A stretch of 64,000 nt of DNA, from NCBI RefSeq assembly GCF_040549485.1, contig NZ_JBEPTK010000019.1, forward strand, positions 17,833-81,832. Reading direction: 5' to 3'. A program made the translations under genes and the position numbers. Under the pieces are notes generated by a model, which saw only the letters and a program-made list of their open reading frames with translations, did not search any database and had not been told where the DNA came from. Positions 8,935 through 17,250 of the stretch are shown here, piece after piece; the stretch's first letter is position 1; each line of letters opens with the position of its first letter. The DNA is from Constrictibacter sp. MBR-5 (GTDB lineage: Bacteria > Pseudomonadota > Alphaproteobacteria > JAJUGE01).

Positions 8935-10054
8935 ATGCGTCCCGAAATTCAGGCCCTGGTCGACGAGATCCGCGATGCCATCGCCCTGATCCGGAGGCAT
9001 CTTTGACTGGGATAATGCAGTCGTCCGCCTCGACGAGCTGAATGCCGAGGCCGAGCGTCCCGATCTGTGGAACGACCCCACAGCGGCCCAGAAGGTCATG
9101 CGCGAGCGGACCCGGCTGGAGGCGGCGGTGCGCGACACCAAGGCTCTCGAGCAGGGGCTGGCCGATAACATCGACCTGATCGAACTGGGCGAAGCCGAGG
9201 GCGAGCAGAGCATCGTAGACGAAGCCGAGCAGGCCCTGCGCGACCTGCATGCGCGGTCGCAGCGGTCGCGCCTCGCCAGCCTGCTGTCCGGCGAGGCCGA
9301 CGCCAACGACGCGTTCGTCGAGATCCACGCCGGCGCCGGCGGCACCGAGGCGCAGGACTGGGCCGAGATGCTGCTGCGCATGTATGCCCGCTGGGCGGAG
9401 GCGCGCGGCTACAAGACCCAACTGATAGAGGAGAGCCCCGGCGAAGAGGCGGGTCTCAAGTCGGTGACCATTCGCGTGTCCGGCGACAACGCCTACGGCT
9501 GGCTCAAGACCGAGAGCGGCGTCCACCGGCTGGTGCGCATATCGCCGTTCGACTCCCAGGCGAGGCGCCAGACCAGCTTCGCGTCCGTCTGGATCTATCC
9601 CGTGGTCGACGAGGACATCGAGATCGAGATCCTCGACAAGGACCTGCGGATCGACACCTATCGGGCGTCCGGCGCCGGCGGCCAGCACGTCAACAAGACG
9701 GACAGCGCCGTGCGCATGACCCATCTGCCGTCCGGCATCGTCGTGGCCTGCCAGACGGAGCGGTCGCAGCACCAGAACCGCGACCGCGCCATGGAGATGC
9801 TCCGCGCGCGGCTCTACGAGGCGGAGTTGCAGAAGCGCGAGGCGGAGTCCCAGGCGATCGAGGCCGGCAAGTCCGACATCGGCTGGGGCCACCAGATCCG
9901 GTCCTACGTCCTGCAGCCCTACCAGATGGTCAAGGACCTGCGGACCGGCGTGGAGAAGGGCAACCCGACCGCCGTTCTGGACGGCGACATCGACGACTTT
10001 CTCGCCGCCTCCCTGGCCGCCAAGGCCGGCAGCCAGCGGGAGACCGCCGACTGA
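8935..10054 (+). CDS. prfB: Peptide chain release factor 2, expressed by programmed +1 frameshift
   Basis: Release factor that recognises UGA/UAA stops. Translation starts at ATG 8935, reads 23 codons to CTT and meets an in-frame TGA at 9004-9006. A +1 slip at CTT continues from GAC 9005 to the stop at 10054, giving 372 residues. Seen: the junction [16 protein letters not shown] matches the conserved N-terminal helix of RF2; the SPF stop-recognition tripeptide at about 203-205; and the GGQ motif at about 248-250 in [13 protein letters not shown]. Length and spacing equal E. coli RF2. The gene autoregulates because scarce RF2 favours frameshifting at its own UGA. It faces the convergent cyclase gene 49 bp away. 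Given as one CDS; it is not a pseudogene. Confidence 0.95.
8992..9007 (+). promoter_or_regulatory. RF2 recoding site (programmed +1 frameshift)
   Basis: CGGAGG-CAT-CTT-TGA-C: an internal Shine-Dalgarno-like hexamer (8992-8997), a 3-nt spacer, the slippery CTT (9001-9003), the in-frame TGA and the following C. The spacing is the same as in the E. coli prfB site, AGGGGG-TAT-CTT-TGA-C. Confidence 0.95.
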
Positions 10055-10102
10055 CGCGCCGTTGCGCCCGGCGGGGCGGCACCCCGTCTCACCTGCAGGG
10101 CC

Positions 10103-12331
10103 TCACTTGCTGAGCGAGACGTGGACGCCGTTCCAGTCGGGCGGGGGCGGATTGGTCTGGAAGGCGGCGATCCGCGCCTCGAACTCGGCGTAGAGGTCGC
10201 CCAGCCGGAAACGCTCGGCCTCGGGACGGCTCTCTGCGATGCGTGCGAGTGCGTCCTCCCAGCGCCGTTCGCGGTAGGCTGCGAGCATCGCCGCATGATG
10301 CGCCGCGAACGTGGCGAAGGCGGGCGCTTCGCCGGGGGGCGGTGAGGGCAGCAGAGCGTGGATGCGCTCCGGCTCCTTCTTGCCCTTGACCTGGATCAGA
10401 TCGAGTTCCAGCGTCGTGAAACGGTCCGCCACGGCTTCCTGGGTGCTCGCTCCCAGAATTGTCGCGGCGCCGTAGGTCTTGCACTGGCCTTCGAGCCGCG
10501 ACGCGAGGTTCACGTCGTCGCCCAGCGCCGAATAGTCGAAGCGTTGGGCGGATCCCATGTTCCCGACGCAGCAGATGCCGGTGTTGAGGCCGATCCCGAC
10601 GTGCAGGGCGATCGGCGGCCGTCCGGCGGCGACGGCTTCCTCGTTCAGTTCCCGGTTCAAGGCCTCGAGGCGCGTGTGCATGGCGAGTGCCGCCTCGCAG
10701 GCGTGCCGCTGATGCTCCGGATCGTCCAGCGGGGCGTTCCAGAAGGCCATGATGCAGTCGCCCATATACTTGTCGATCGTCCCGCCGGTCTCCAGGATCG
10801 TATCGGTCATCGGCGTCAGGAAGCGATTGATCAGGTGCGTCAGCTCTTCCGCGGAGAACTGCTCCGAGATGCTGGTGAAGCCGCGGATGTCGCAGAACAG
10901 GATGGTGATCTCGCGCATCTCGCCGCCGAGCTTCAGCAGCTTGGGGTCCTCCGCGATCCGCTCGACGAGTGCCGGCGCCATGTAGTGCGAGAAGGCCCGT
11001 CGGATCTGATGCTTCTCCTGCTCCGTCCTGAGGTAGCGCAGCAGCGACGAGGAGATGTGCACGCCGAGCACGGCGATCGCGGGGTAGATCGGGTCGAGCA
11101 GCATGCCGACGGACGTGAACGCGAACCAGGACGCTCCGAGGGCCGCCCCGATGCCGATCGCCGCGATCGAAGCCGCCCAGGCGGCGCTGGCGCGGCGCAG
11201 CGCCGTGATCCAGAGGACGATGCCGCCGAGCAGGAGGAGGAACAGGAACTCGGCACCGTCGGCCCAGTCCGGCCGCTGCAGATAGCGTCCCGTCAGGATC
11301 TGCTCGATCAGCTGCGCCTGGAGCACCACCCCGGGTGCGGCGGGGTCGAGCGGGCTCGGCCGGATGTCCTTGAGGCCGGCGGCGCTGGTGCCGATCAGCA
11401 CGATGTGACCTTCGATCCTGTCGGCAGGCGCGCTGCCGTCGAGAATCCGCCATGCCGGGACCGAGCGCTGCGGCACCGGGCCCGTATCGTAGAGCCAGAT
11501 CCTGCCGGACGGGTCCGTCGGCACGATCGCGTCGCCGATGCGGATCTCGCTGATCCCGGTCGCCTCGCCGAACGACACCACGCCGCTGGCGCCGGCGGAT
11601 TTCACGACATAGGTGCTGGCGCCCATGGCGACGCGCAGCGCCTCGGCGCCGAGGGCGGGGAAGACCTTGCCGTCATAGCTGATCAGCAGCGGGATGCGTC
11701 GGATGATGCCGTCGGGTTCCGGTGCCACACCCACGGCGCCGCTGCCCGCCGCCGCCCGGCCGATCGCCTCCAGCGTCGGCACCGCGCCCCGATAGTGCAG
11801 CAGGTGGGGCGAGGGATCGGACCCCAGAGCCGCCATGCCGGCCTTGCGCAGCGGCGCGGCGGCGGTCGTGCCGTCCGCCTGGGCGAAGCCGACCACGACG
11901 GGTGCGCCTTCGATCGCCCGGGCGAGGGCGCTGTCGTGGTCGAGCAGGCGACCGTTCCGGACGAGGTCGCGCAGGGCGCGTGTCTCGGGCAGGTCCGGCC
12001 AGAGCGCCAGCACCGCCGAAGGCGATGTCCGGTCGGGCTCGGACAGCACGATGTCGAGGGCGATCGTCGCCGCCCCCTGCTCCTGCAGGCGTGCGATCAG
12101 GTCGGCGAGGAGCGTGCGCGGCCACGGCCACTGGCCGTTCTTCGCCAGCGTATCGTCGTCCAGGTCGACGACGGTGACCGGCACCGCCTCATAGGGCCGC
12201 GGTTCGGCGCGCTGGTAGTTGTCGAAGACCTTGAGGCGCAGATCCGCTACCGCCCCCGGATCGAGCGCCCGCAGGGCGGCGGCGCCGAGCAGGAACAACA
12301 GGGGCAGGACGATCTGCAGCCAACGGGTCAC
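10103..12331 (-). CDS. CHASE2-domain adenylate/guanylate cyclase (class III)
   Basis: Membrane sensor cyclase of 742 residues. Seen: an N-terminal helix (5-22), a large extracytoplasmic CHASE2 domain at about 25-345, three predicted helices between about 360 and 435 (for example FLFLLLLGGIVLWITAL), and a class III cyclase domain at about 470-650. Both metal-binding Asp motifs are present (FCDIRGF and DKYMGDCIMAFW), as is the purine-pocket segment GDDVNLASRLE. It should make cAMP or cGMP in the cytoplasm in response to an unknown periplasmic signal; sequence alone does not settle the nucleotide. Gene-end to gene-end with prfB. A second class III cyclase lies 0.9 kb away. Confidence 0.88.
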   Translation of the reverse strand: MTRWLQIVLPLLFLLGAAALRALDPGAVADLRLKVFDNYQRAEPRPYEAVPVTVVDLDDDTLAKNGQWPWPRTLLADLIARLQEQGAATIALDIVLSEPDRTSPSAVLALWPDLPETRALRDLVRNGRLLDHDSALARAIEGAPVVVGFAQADGTTAAAPLRKAGMAALGSDPSPHLLHYRGAVPTLEAIGRAAAGSGAVGVAPEPDGIIRRIPLLISYDGKVFPALGAEALRVAMGASTYVVKSAGASGVVSFGEATGISEIRIGDAIVPTDPSGRIWLYDTGPVPQRSVPAWRILDGSAPADRIEGHIVLIGTSAAGLKDIRPSPLDPAAPGVVLQAQLIEQILTGRYLQRPDWADGAEFLFLLLLGGIVLWITALRRASAAWAASIAAIGIGAALGASWFAFTSVGMLLDPIYPAIAVLGVHISSSLLRYLRTEQEKHQIRRAFSHYMAPALVERIAEDPKLLKLGGEMREITILFCDIRGFTSISEQFSAEELTHLINRFLTPMTDTILETGGTIDKYMGDCIMAFWNAPLDDPEHQRHACEAALAMHTRLEALNRELNEEAVAAGRPPIALHVGIGLNTGICCVGNMGSAQRFDYSALGDDVNLASRLEGQCKTYGAATILGASTQEAVADRFTTLELDLIQVKGKKEPERIHALLPSPPPGEAPAFATFAAHHAAMLAAYRERRWEDALARIAESRPEAERFRLGDLYAEFEARIAAFQTNPPPPDWNGVHVSLSK

Positions 12332-12432
12332 GGGTACAGCCTGGGTGACGGACCGGACCCATCATAGCCGCAAGCGGCCGGAGGCGGGCAGTAATGCCCG
12401 CCACAGGCCGGCCGGGGGGCGGCTCCGCAAGG

Positions 12433-12963
12433 TCAGAGCAGTTCGATGCGGTCCGCCATCGGGCCCTTCTGCCCCATGCGGGCGGAGAGGCGCACGCGCT
12501 GCTGGGGTTCCAGGCCGGTCACGCCCAGGCGTTCCAGGGTGCGCGCCGAGATGTAGACGTCCTTGCCGCCACCGTCCGGGGTGACGAAGCCGAACCCCTT
12601 GTCGATGTTGAAGAACTTCACCGTTCCTTCGATCGTCTCGCCCGACGCTGCGCCCGGTGCCGCGGTCCGCCGCGGGCCGCCGGCATCCGTGCCCCGGCTC
12701 TGGGGACGCCCCAGTTCCTCGACGCGGACGATCGAGGCGACCTGCGGCCCCTTGCGGCCGTCGCTGATGTCGCAGACCAGCCGCGTTCCCTCCGGCAGGT
12801 CGTCGTGGCCGCTCTGCTGGACCACGGAAATGTGAAGGAAGGCGTCCGGGCTGCCGTCGTCGAACTGGACGAAGCCGAAGCCCTTTGTCGTGTTGTACCA
12901 TTTGACCACCACCGGCACGTCGTGCTGGGTGATTGCCCCGGTCTCCTGCTGATATTTCATCAT
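12433..12963 (-). CDS. Cold-shock protein with two CSD domains
   Basis: 176-residue RNA/ssDNA-binding protein with two cold-shock domains in tandem, at about residues 18-80 and 108-174. Each carries an RNP1-type core: KGFGFVQFDD in the first and KGFGFVTPDGG in the second. They are joined by a disordered Gly/Pro/Arg linker (about 83-105). Double-CSD proteins of this size are typical of Alphaproteobacteria (Caulobacter CspC/CspD type). Two ATG codons are adjacent (12963 and 12960), preceded by a purine-rich GAGAG. A longer in-frame extension upstream is Arg/Ser-rich and rejected. It is divergent from the next cyclase gene across 293 bp and could act as an RNA chaperone or antiterminator. Confidence 0.88.
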   Translation of the reverse strand: MMKYQQETGAITQHDVPVVVKWYNTTKGFGFVQFDDGSPDAFLHISVVQQSGHDDLPEGTRLVCDISDGRKGPQVASIVRVEELGRPQSRGTDAGGPRRTAAPGAASGETIEGTVKFFNIDKGFGFVTPDGGGKDVYISARTLERLGVTGLEPQQRVRLSARMGQKGPMADRIELL

Positions 12964-13002
12964 CTCTCGGTGCGCTCCGCTGGATCGGCTCCGTGCTGCG
13001 TG

Positions 13003-13015
13003 CACGGTTACCGTG
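13003..13015. promoter_or_regulatory. 13-bp palindrome in the cold-shock/cyclase intergenic region
   Basis: CACGGT-T-ACCGTG, perfect arms of 6 bp around one T, 40 bp upstream of the cold-shock gene start. It could be an operator or part of the leader structure of the cold-shock mRNA. Nothing else recognisable lies in the rest of 12964-13256, apart from an AT-rich patch (CCCTTTACTATCAG) 40 bp before the cyclase gene. Confidence 0.25.
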
Positions 13016-13256
13016 TCGGGCTGATGCCATGCACACGGCTTCGTCGATCCGGCAGGATCCCGACAGTCCTGCCGCGGCGCAGCCGCGTCGGTCCGGGACC
13101 TTCGCGAACAGTCGCGATCGGTGCCCGGCCCATTGGGAGCGGTCATCCTGTCAAACAATCTCGGCAGGTCGGTCGGGCATTCTTCGCTGCCCGTTCCATC
13201 CTGAACGTTCCCCTTTACTATCAGAAAGCAAGCACGCATCTGCCGCAAGAAGGAAT

Positions 13257-14600
13257 ATGAGCGGCGGGTCCTGCCGCAGGAGTGGGGATTTGAGCCAAAA
13301 GACCGATGCGTACAGCGCGGCGGTCACGGCATTGTGTGCCGCGACGGGCCATCCTTCGGAAATCGTGGACTGGGTCCTGCGCGAGGGCCGGCTGCTGGAT
13401 ACGGGTCGCGCCTTTCTCGATGCACTCGCGGTCCGATTGAACGGGATCGGGGTGCCTGTCGACCGCATCACGATCAACATGGCGACGATCCATCCCCAGC
13501 TACTCGCCTATACTTATTCGTGGCGCCTGAACGAGGGCGCGGCGATCGAGACCGGCATCGAGCGGTCGGAAACCATCGACCGCCAGTACCGCGAGAGCCC
13601 CTTCTTCCGCATCTACGAGCATGGCGAGACCATCCGCCGCCGGCTGGTCGGCCCCGATCCAGAACTGGACTTCCCGATCCTCCGGGAACTGGTCGAGGAG
13701 GGTTACACCGACTACTACGCGCTTCCCATGGCGTTCGGCCGAGGCCAGTCCCAGGCCGCGGTCTGGGCGACCAAGAACCCCGGCGGCTTCTCGGACGGGT
13801 GCATCAACATCATCGACACGTTGATGCCGCTGCTCGGGATGGTGTTCGAGATCCATGCCGCGCGACGGCTCACCGCGACGCTGCTCGACACCTATCTCGG
13901 CCATCGCACCGGCGAGCACGTCCTCCAGGGCCGGATCCTGCGCGGCGACGGGGAGACGATCTCCGCTGTGCTCTGGTACTGCGACATCCGCGGCTTCACG
14001 GCGGCGTCGGAGCGGCTGTCGCGCGACGCCGTGATCGACATGCTGAACGACTTCTTCGGCTGCGTCGGCGCCGCGGTGGAGCGCTTCGGCGGCGAGATCG
14101 TGAAGTTCGTCGGCGACGGGATGCTCGCGATCTTCCCGATCGACGGCGAGGGCTGCGCCGAGCAGGTGGAGGAGGCGTTGTCGGCTGCGATCGCCGCCAT
14201 CGAGGCGGTCCGCGAGGTGCAGGAGCGACGCGATATGGCGGGCGAGCCGCCACTCGCCTTCGGCATCGCGCTGCACGTCGGCGAGGTCATGTACGGCAAC
14301 ATCGGTTCGCCGTCGCGCCTGGACTTCACCGTCATCGGGCCGGCCGTGAACCTGGTCGCCCGGCTGGAGGACGTGAACAAGGCGCTCGGGCTGCCGCTGA
14401 TCGTCTCGGGAGCGTTCGCCGAGAAGGCGGCGAGGCCGCTCTTCTCGCTCGGCCATTTCCGCCTGCGCGGCATGTCGCGCGAGCAGGAGGCCTTCACCCT
14501 GCCCGCGCTCGCCCCCGAACTGGTGTCAGCGGCCGATGCCCGACATCATGCCGCCGTCGACGGGGATGGTCTGGCCCGTGATCCAGTTGCCGGCCCGTGA
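13257..14600 (+). CDS. Soluble class III adenylate/guanylate cyclase
   Basis: Cytoplasmic cyclase of 447 residues with no membrane segment. The N-terminal half (about 1-215) is a regulatory region I cannot name, with segments such as YRESPFFRIYEHGE and GYTDYYALPM that recur in CyaA-like proteins of Rhizobiales. The C-terminal cyclase domain (about 225-420) has both metal Asp sites (WYCDIRGFTAASE and KFVGDGMLAIFP) and the segment VIGPAVNLVARLE. ATG 13257 has AAGGA very close; TTG 13290 has a well-spaced AGGAG and is a good alternative start (436 residues). The last 75 bp overlap the 3' end of the convergent SDR gene, so transcripts from the two will be complementary there. Confidence 0.85.
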   Translation: MSGGSCRRSGDLSQKTDAYSAAVTALCAATGHPSEIVDWVLREGRLLDTGRAFLDALAVRLNGIGVPVDRITINMATIHPQLLAYTYSWRLNEGAAIETGIERSETIDRQYRESPFFRIYEHGETIRRRLVGPDPELDFPILRELVEEGYTDYYALPMAFGRGQSQAAVWATKNPGGFSDGCINIIDTLMPLLGMVFEIHAARRLTATLLDTYLGHRTGEHVLQGRILRGDGETISAVLWYCDIRGFTAASERLSRDAVIDMLNDFFGCVGAAVERFGGEIVKFVGDGMLAIFPIDGEGCAEQVEEALSAAIAAIEAVREVQERRDMAGEPPLAFGIALHVGEVMYGNIGSPSRLDFTVIGPAVNLVARLEDVNKALGLPLIVSGAFAEKAARPLFSLGHFRLRGMSREQEAFTLPALAPELVSAADARHHAAVDGDGLARDPVAGP

Positions 14601-15314
14601 GGCCAGCATGAGCACGATGCCGGAGACGTCCTCCGGCTCGCCGATCCGGCCCATCGGGTAGGTCCGGATGGCCGTCGCGTAGCGCTCCTTGTCCTCCCAG
14701 AGGGCGCGGGCGAAGTCCGTCTTCACGATCGCCGGCGCCACGCAGTTCGAGCGGATGTTGTAGGGCGCCAGTTCGGCCGTCAGGCTGCGCACCAGCTGGA
14801 TGTCCGCCGCCTTGGAGATGCCGTAGGAGCCGAGCTTGGCGTCGCCGCGCAGGCCGCCGACCGACGAGACGATGATGATCGTGCCGTCCCGCCGCTCCTT
14901 CATCTGCGGCGCCACCATGCCGACCAGCCGGATGTTGGCCTTCACGTTGACGTCGATGACCTTGTCGAAGGCCTCGTCGGGGATCTCGAGCAGCGAGCCG
15001 AAATAGGGGTTCACCGCGGCGTTGCAGACCAGGCTGTCGATCCGGCCCCATTTCGCCATGGTGCCCTCGATCAGCGCCTTGCGGTCGCCGTCGCGGCCGA
15101 CGTTGCAGGGGATGGCGACGGCCTCTCCCGGGCCGCGTGCCCACGTCTCGTTGATCTCGGCGGCGACCGCGTCGCAGGCGTCGGCCTTGCGGCTGGAGAC
15201 CACCACCTTGGCGCCGTGTGCCGCCATCTGCTCGGCGATCGACTTGCCGATGCCCTTGGTCGAGCCGGTGATCACGGCGACCTTGCCGGAGAGGTCGAAC
15301 ATCTCGGGGATCAT
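14526..15314 (-). CDS. SDR family oxidoreductase (copy 1)
   Basis: Classical short-chain dehydrogenase/reductase of 262 residues. Seen: the NAD(P)-binding TGSTKGIG near residue 16, the strand-4 motif CNAAVNP (usual NNAG replaced), the catalytic Ser region IIIVSSVGGLRG, YGISK carrying the catalytic Tyr/Lys, and the C-terminal ITGQTIPVDGGMMSG. Substrate unknown; the family reduces carbonyls or oxidises alcohols in the cytoplasm. A close paralogue lies 18 bp upstream, and both share DLSGKVAVITGSTKGIGKSI at the N-terminus, so this is a tandem duplication. Its 3' end overlaps the convergent cyclase gene by 75 bp. Confidence 0.88.
   Translation of the reverse strand: MIPEMFDLSGKVAVITGSTKGIGKSIAEQMAAHGAKVVVSSRKADACDAVAAEINETWARGPGEAVAIPCNVGRDGDRKALIEGTMAKWGRIDSLVCNAAVNPYFGSLLEIPDEAFDKVIDVNVKANIRLVGMVAPQMKERRDGTIIIVSSVGGLRGDAKLGSYGISKAADIQLVRSLTAELAPYNIRSNCVAPAIVKTDFARALWEDKERYATAIRTYPMGRIGEPEDVSGIVLMLASRAGNWITGQTIPVDGGMMSGIGR
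15223..15303 (-). repeat. 81-bp direct repeat, unit A (SDR copy 1)
   Basis: Matches 16036-16116 at 79 of 81 positions, including an exact run of about 50 bp. It encodes the Rossmann-fold N-terminus of the two SDR proteins. The rest of the genes has diverged much more. Confidence 0.9.
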
Positions 15315-15332
15315 TGCGCCTGTCCTCCGGTC

Positions 15333-16133
15333 TCAGATTTCGCTGGTGGCGGCGGACAGCATGCCGCCGTCCACGACGATGGTCTGGCCGGTGACCCAGC
15401 CGCCGGCACGCGAGGCGAGCGCGGCGCAGATGCCCGCGATGTCCTCCGGTTCGCCGATGCGCTTCAGCGGGTAGGTGCTCTCGATCGCGGCGGCGCGCTT
15501 CGGGTCGCTCCACAGTGCCTTCGCCATGTCGGTCTTCACCAGCGACGGCGCGATGCAGTTGGCGCGGATGTTGTGACGGCCCCATTCCACCGTGATGTTG
15601 CGCACCAGCGCCATGTCGGCCGCCTTCGACATGCCGTAGACGCCGAGCGTCGCCGTGCCGCGCAGGCCGCCGGTGGAGGCGATGATCAGGATGACGCCGT
15701 CGTTCCGCTCGATCATGCCCGGCACCACGGCGTTCACCAGCCAGACGTTGCTCTTCACGTTGGCGTTCATCGTCTTGTCGAACGCTTCGTCGGGGATGTC
15801 GCGCATCGAGCCGAGGAACGGGTTCACCGCGGCGTTACAGACGAGGATGTCGACCTTGCCCCATTCCTGGACGGTGCGCGCGATCAGTGCCTCGCACTGG
15901 TCCTTGTGCGAGATGTTGCAGGGCACCGCGATGGCCGCGCCGCCGTGCTTCGCCCAGTTCGCGTTGATGTCGGCGGCGACGGCGTCGCAGACGTCGGCCT
16001 TGCGGCTGGAAACCACCACCCTGGCGCCCAGGGCGGCCATCTGCTCGGCGATCGACTTGCCGATGCCCTTGGTCGAGCCGGTGATGACGGCGACCTTGCC
16101 GGACAGGTCGAACATCGGGGGTATCTCGCTCAT
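15333..16133 (-). CDS. SDR family oxidoreductase (copy 2)
   Basis: 266-residue short-chain dehydrogenase paralogous to the next gene downstream. Seen: TGSTKGIG cofactor loop, CNAAVNPFLGS, the catalytic Ser in LIIASTGGLRG, the catalytic pair in YGMSKAAD, and the C-terminal VTGQTIVVDGGMLS. Copy 1 starts 18 bp after it ends, so the pair is probably one operon transcribed from near 16150. The N-terminal coding segments are 79/81 identical in DNA while the rest differs, suggesting an old duplication with local gene conversion. The substrate is not evident; there are no pathway genes beside it. Confidence 0.88.
   Translation of the reverse strand: MSEIPPMFDLSGKVAVITGSTKGIGKSIAEQMAALGARVVVSSRKADVCDAVAADINANWAKHGGAAIAVPCNISHKDQCEALIARTVQEWGKVDILVCNAAVNPFLGSMRDIPDEAFDKTMNANVKSNVWLVNAVVPGMIERNDGVILIIASTGGLRGTATLGVYGMSKAADMALVRNITVEWGRHNIRANCIAPSLVKTDMAKALWSDPKRAAAIESTYPLKRIGEPEDIAGICAALASRAGGWVTGQTIVVDGGMLSAATSEI
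16036..16116 (-). repeat. 81-bp direct repeat, unit B (SDR copy 2)
   Basis: Second copy of the repeat at 15223-15303; two mismatches near the start-codon end. Coding for the SDR cofactor-binding N-terminus. Confidence 0.9.
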
Positions 16134-16244
16134 CCGCTCCCTCGCGTGCCTCGTGATTCGCGCGGCATGTTAGGAGGTCGCGGCGCATGGCGCGAGAGCC
16201 GGCCAAACGGGCGCCATGGCCAGATGGACGCCGTGGGCCGAGGG

Positions 16245-17177
16245 TCAGCGGCGCAGGCGCCGGTCCAGCCGGTCGTCTTCCAGGCCCTCGGGCTCCTGGT
16301 GGATCAGCACCTCGGAATTGGGGAACGCCGCCATGACCTCGGCCTCGACGGCGTCGGTGATGTCGTGCGCCTCCTCCAGGGTGAGGTGACGGTCGAGCTC
16401 CAGGTGGAACTCGATGAAGTAGCGGTCGCCGGCGTTGCGGGTCCGCATGTCGTGGACGCCGCGGGTCTCGGGATGCGTCATGACGATTTCGCGGATCCGG
16501 CTGCGCTTGTCCGCCGGCAGTTCGCGGTCCATCAGCATGTCGAGCGAGTGCTGGGCGATTCGGCCGGCCGAGACGAGCAGGAACAGCGCGATCCCGATGG
16601 CGAACAGCGGGTCGAAGACGGTCTGCCCCGTCCATTCCGCGAGCAGGATGGCGGCGATGACCGCCAGATTCATCGCCAGGTCGCCGCTGTAGTGCAGGCT
16701 GTCGGCGGTGATCGCGACTGACCCGGTCTTGGCGATCACCCGGCGCTGGTAGGCGACCAGGACCAGCGTCAGGACGATGGAGACCCCCATCACCGCGATG
16801 CCGATCCAGCTCTGGCGCAGCGGCTCGGGATTCACGATCCGGCTGATCGCCTGGTAGGTCAGCAGCACCGCCGAGCCCGCGATGAACAGCGCCTGCGCCG
16901 TCGCCGCCAGGGGTTCGCCCTTGCCGTGGCCGTAGCGGTGCGTCGCATCCGGCGGCTGGAGGGCGTAGCGCACGCCGACCAGGGTGACGATCGAGGCGAA
17001 GGCGTCGACGCTGGAGTCGATCAGCGACGACAGCAGGGCCACCGACCCCGTCGTCGCATAGGCGCCCAGCTTCGCGACGATCAGGACCAGAGCCACCGCG
17101 ACGCTCGCGAGGGTCGCGCGCCGGCGGAGCGCGTCGTTGGGATCGGCGGCTTCTGCGGTCCCGGGGGCCATGGCCAT
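16245..17177 (-). CDS. Cation diffusion facilitator, FieF/YiiP-like
   Basis: Inner-membrane metal/H+ antiporter of 310 residues, with the usual size and six-helix layout. Seen: the helix-2 metal-site motif SSLIDSSVDAFAS, the loop YGHGKGEPLAA, the helix-5 metal-site segment HYSGDLAMN, and a cytoplasmic ferredoxin-like domain (about 215-295) with HDMRTRNAGDRYFIEFHLEL and the metal-binding HxxxE/D pattern in EEAHDITDAVE. Likely exports Zn2+, Fe2+ or Mn2+; the exact metal is uncertain. It sits between SDR copy 2 and the dehydratase, all on the minus strand, with 110 and 73 bp gaps, so it is probably a separate unit or loosely co-transcribed. Confidence 0.9.
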   Translation of the reverse strand: MAMAPGTAEAADPNDALRRRATLASVAVALVLIVAKLGAYATTGSVALLSSLIDSSVDAFASIVTLVGVRYALQPPDATHRYGHGKGEPLAATAQALFIAGSAVLLTYQAISRIVNPEPLRQSWIGIAVMGVSIVLTLVLVAYQRRVIAKTGSVAITADSLHYSGDLAMNLAVIAAILLAEWTGQTVFDPLFAIGIALFLLVSAGRIAQHSLDMLMDRELPADKRSRIREIVMTHPETRGVHDMRTRNAGDRYFIEFHLELDRHLTLEEAHDITDAVEAEVMAAFPNSEVLIHQEPEGLEDDRLDRRLRR

Positions 17178-17250
17178 GTCCGTGTCTGGAACGGCGCCCG
17201 TTCATAGACGCATGCGTGCCGCGTGCAAACCCGCCACGTCCGCCCGTCGG

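Noticed and set aside
8935..9006. prfB as a pseudogene broken by a TGA
   Set aside because: The stop is part of a textbook RF2 recoding site with correct SD and spacing.
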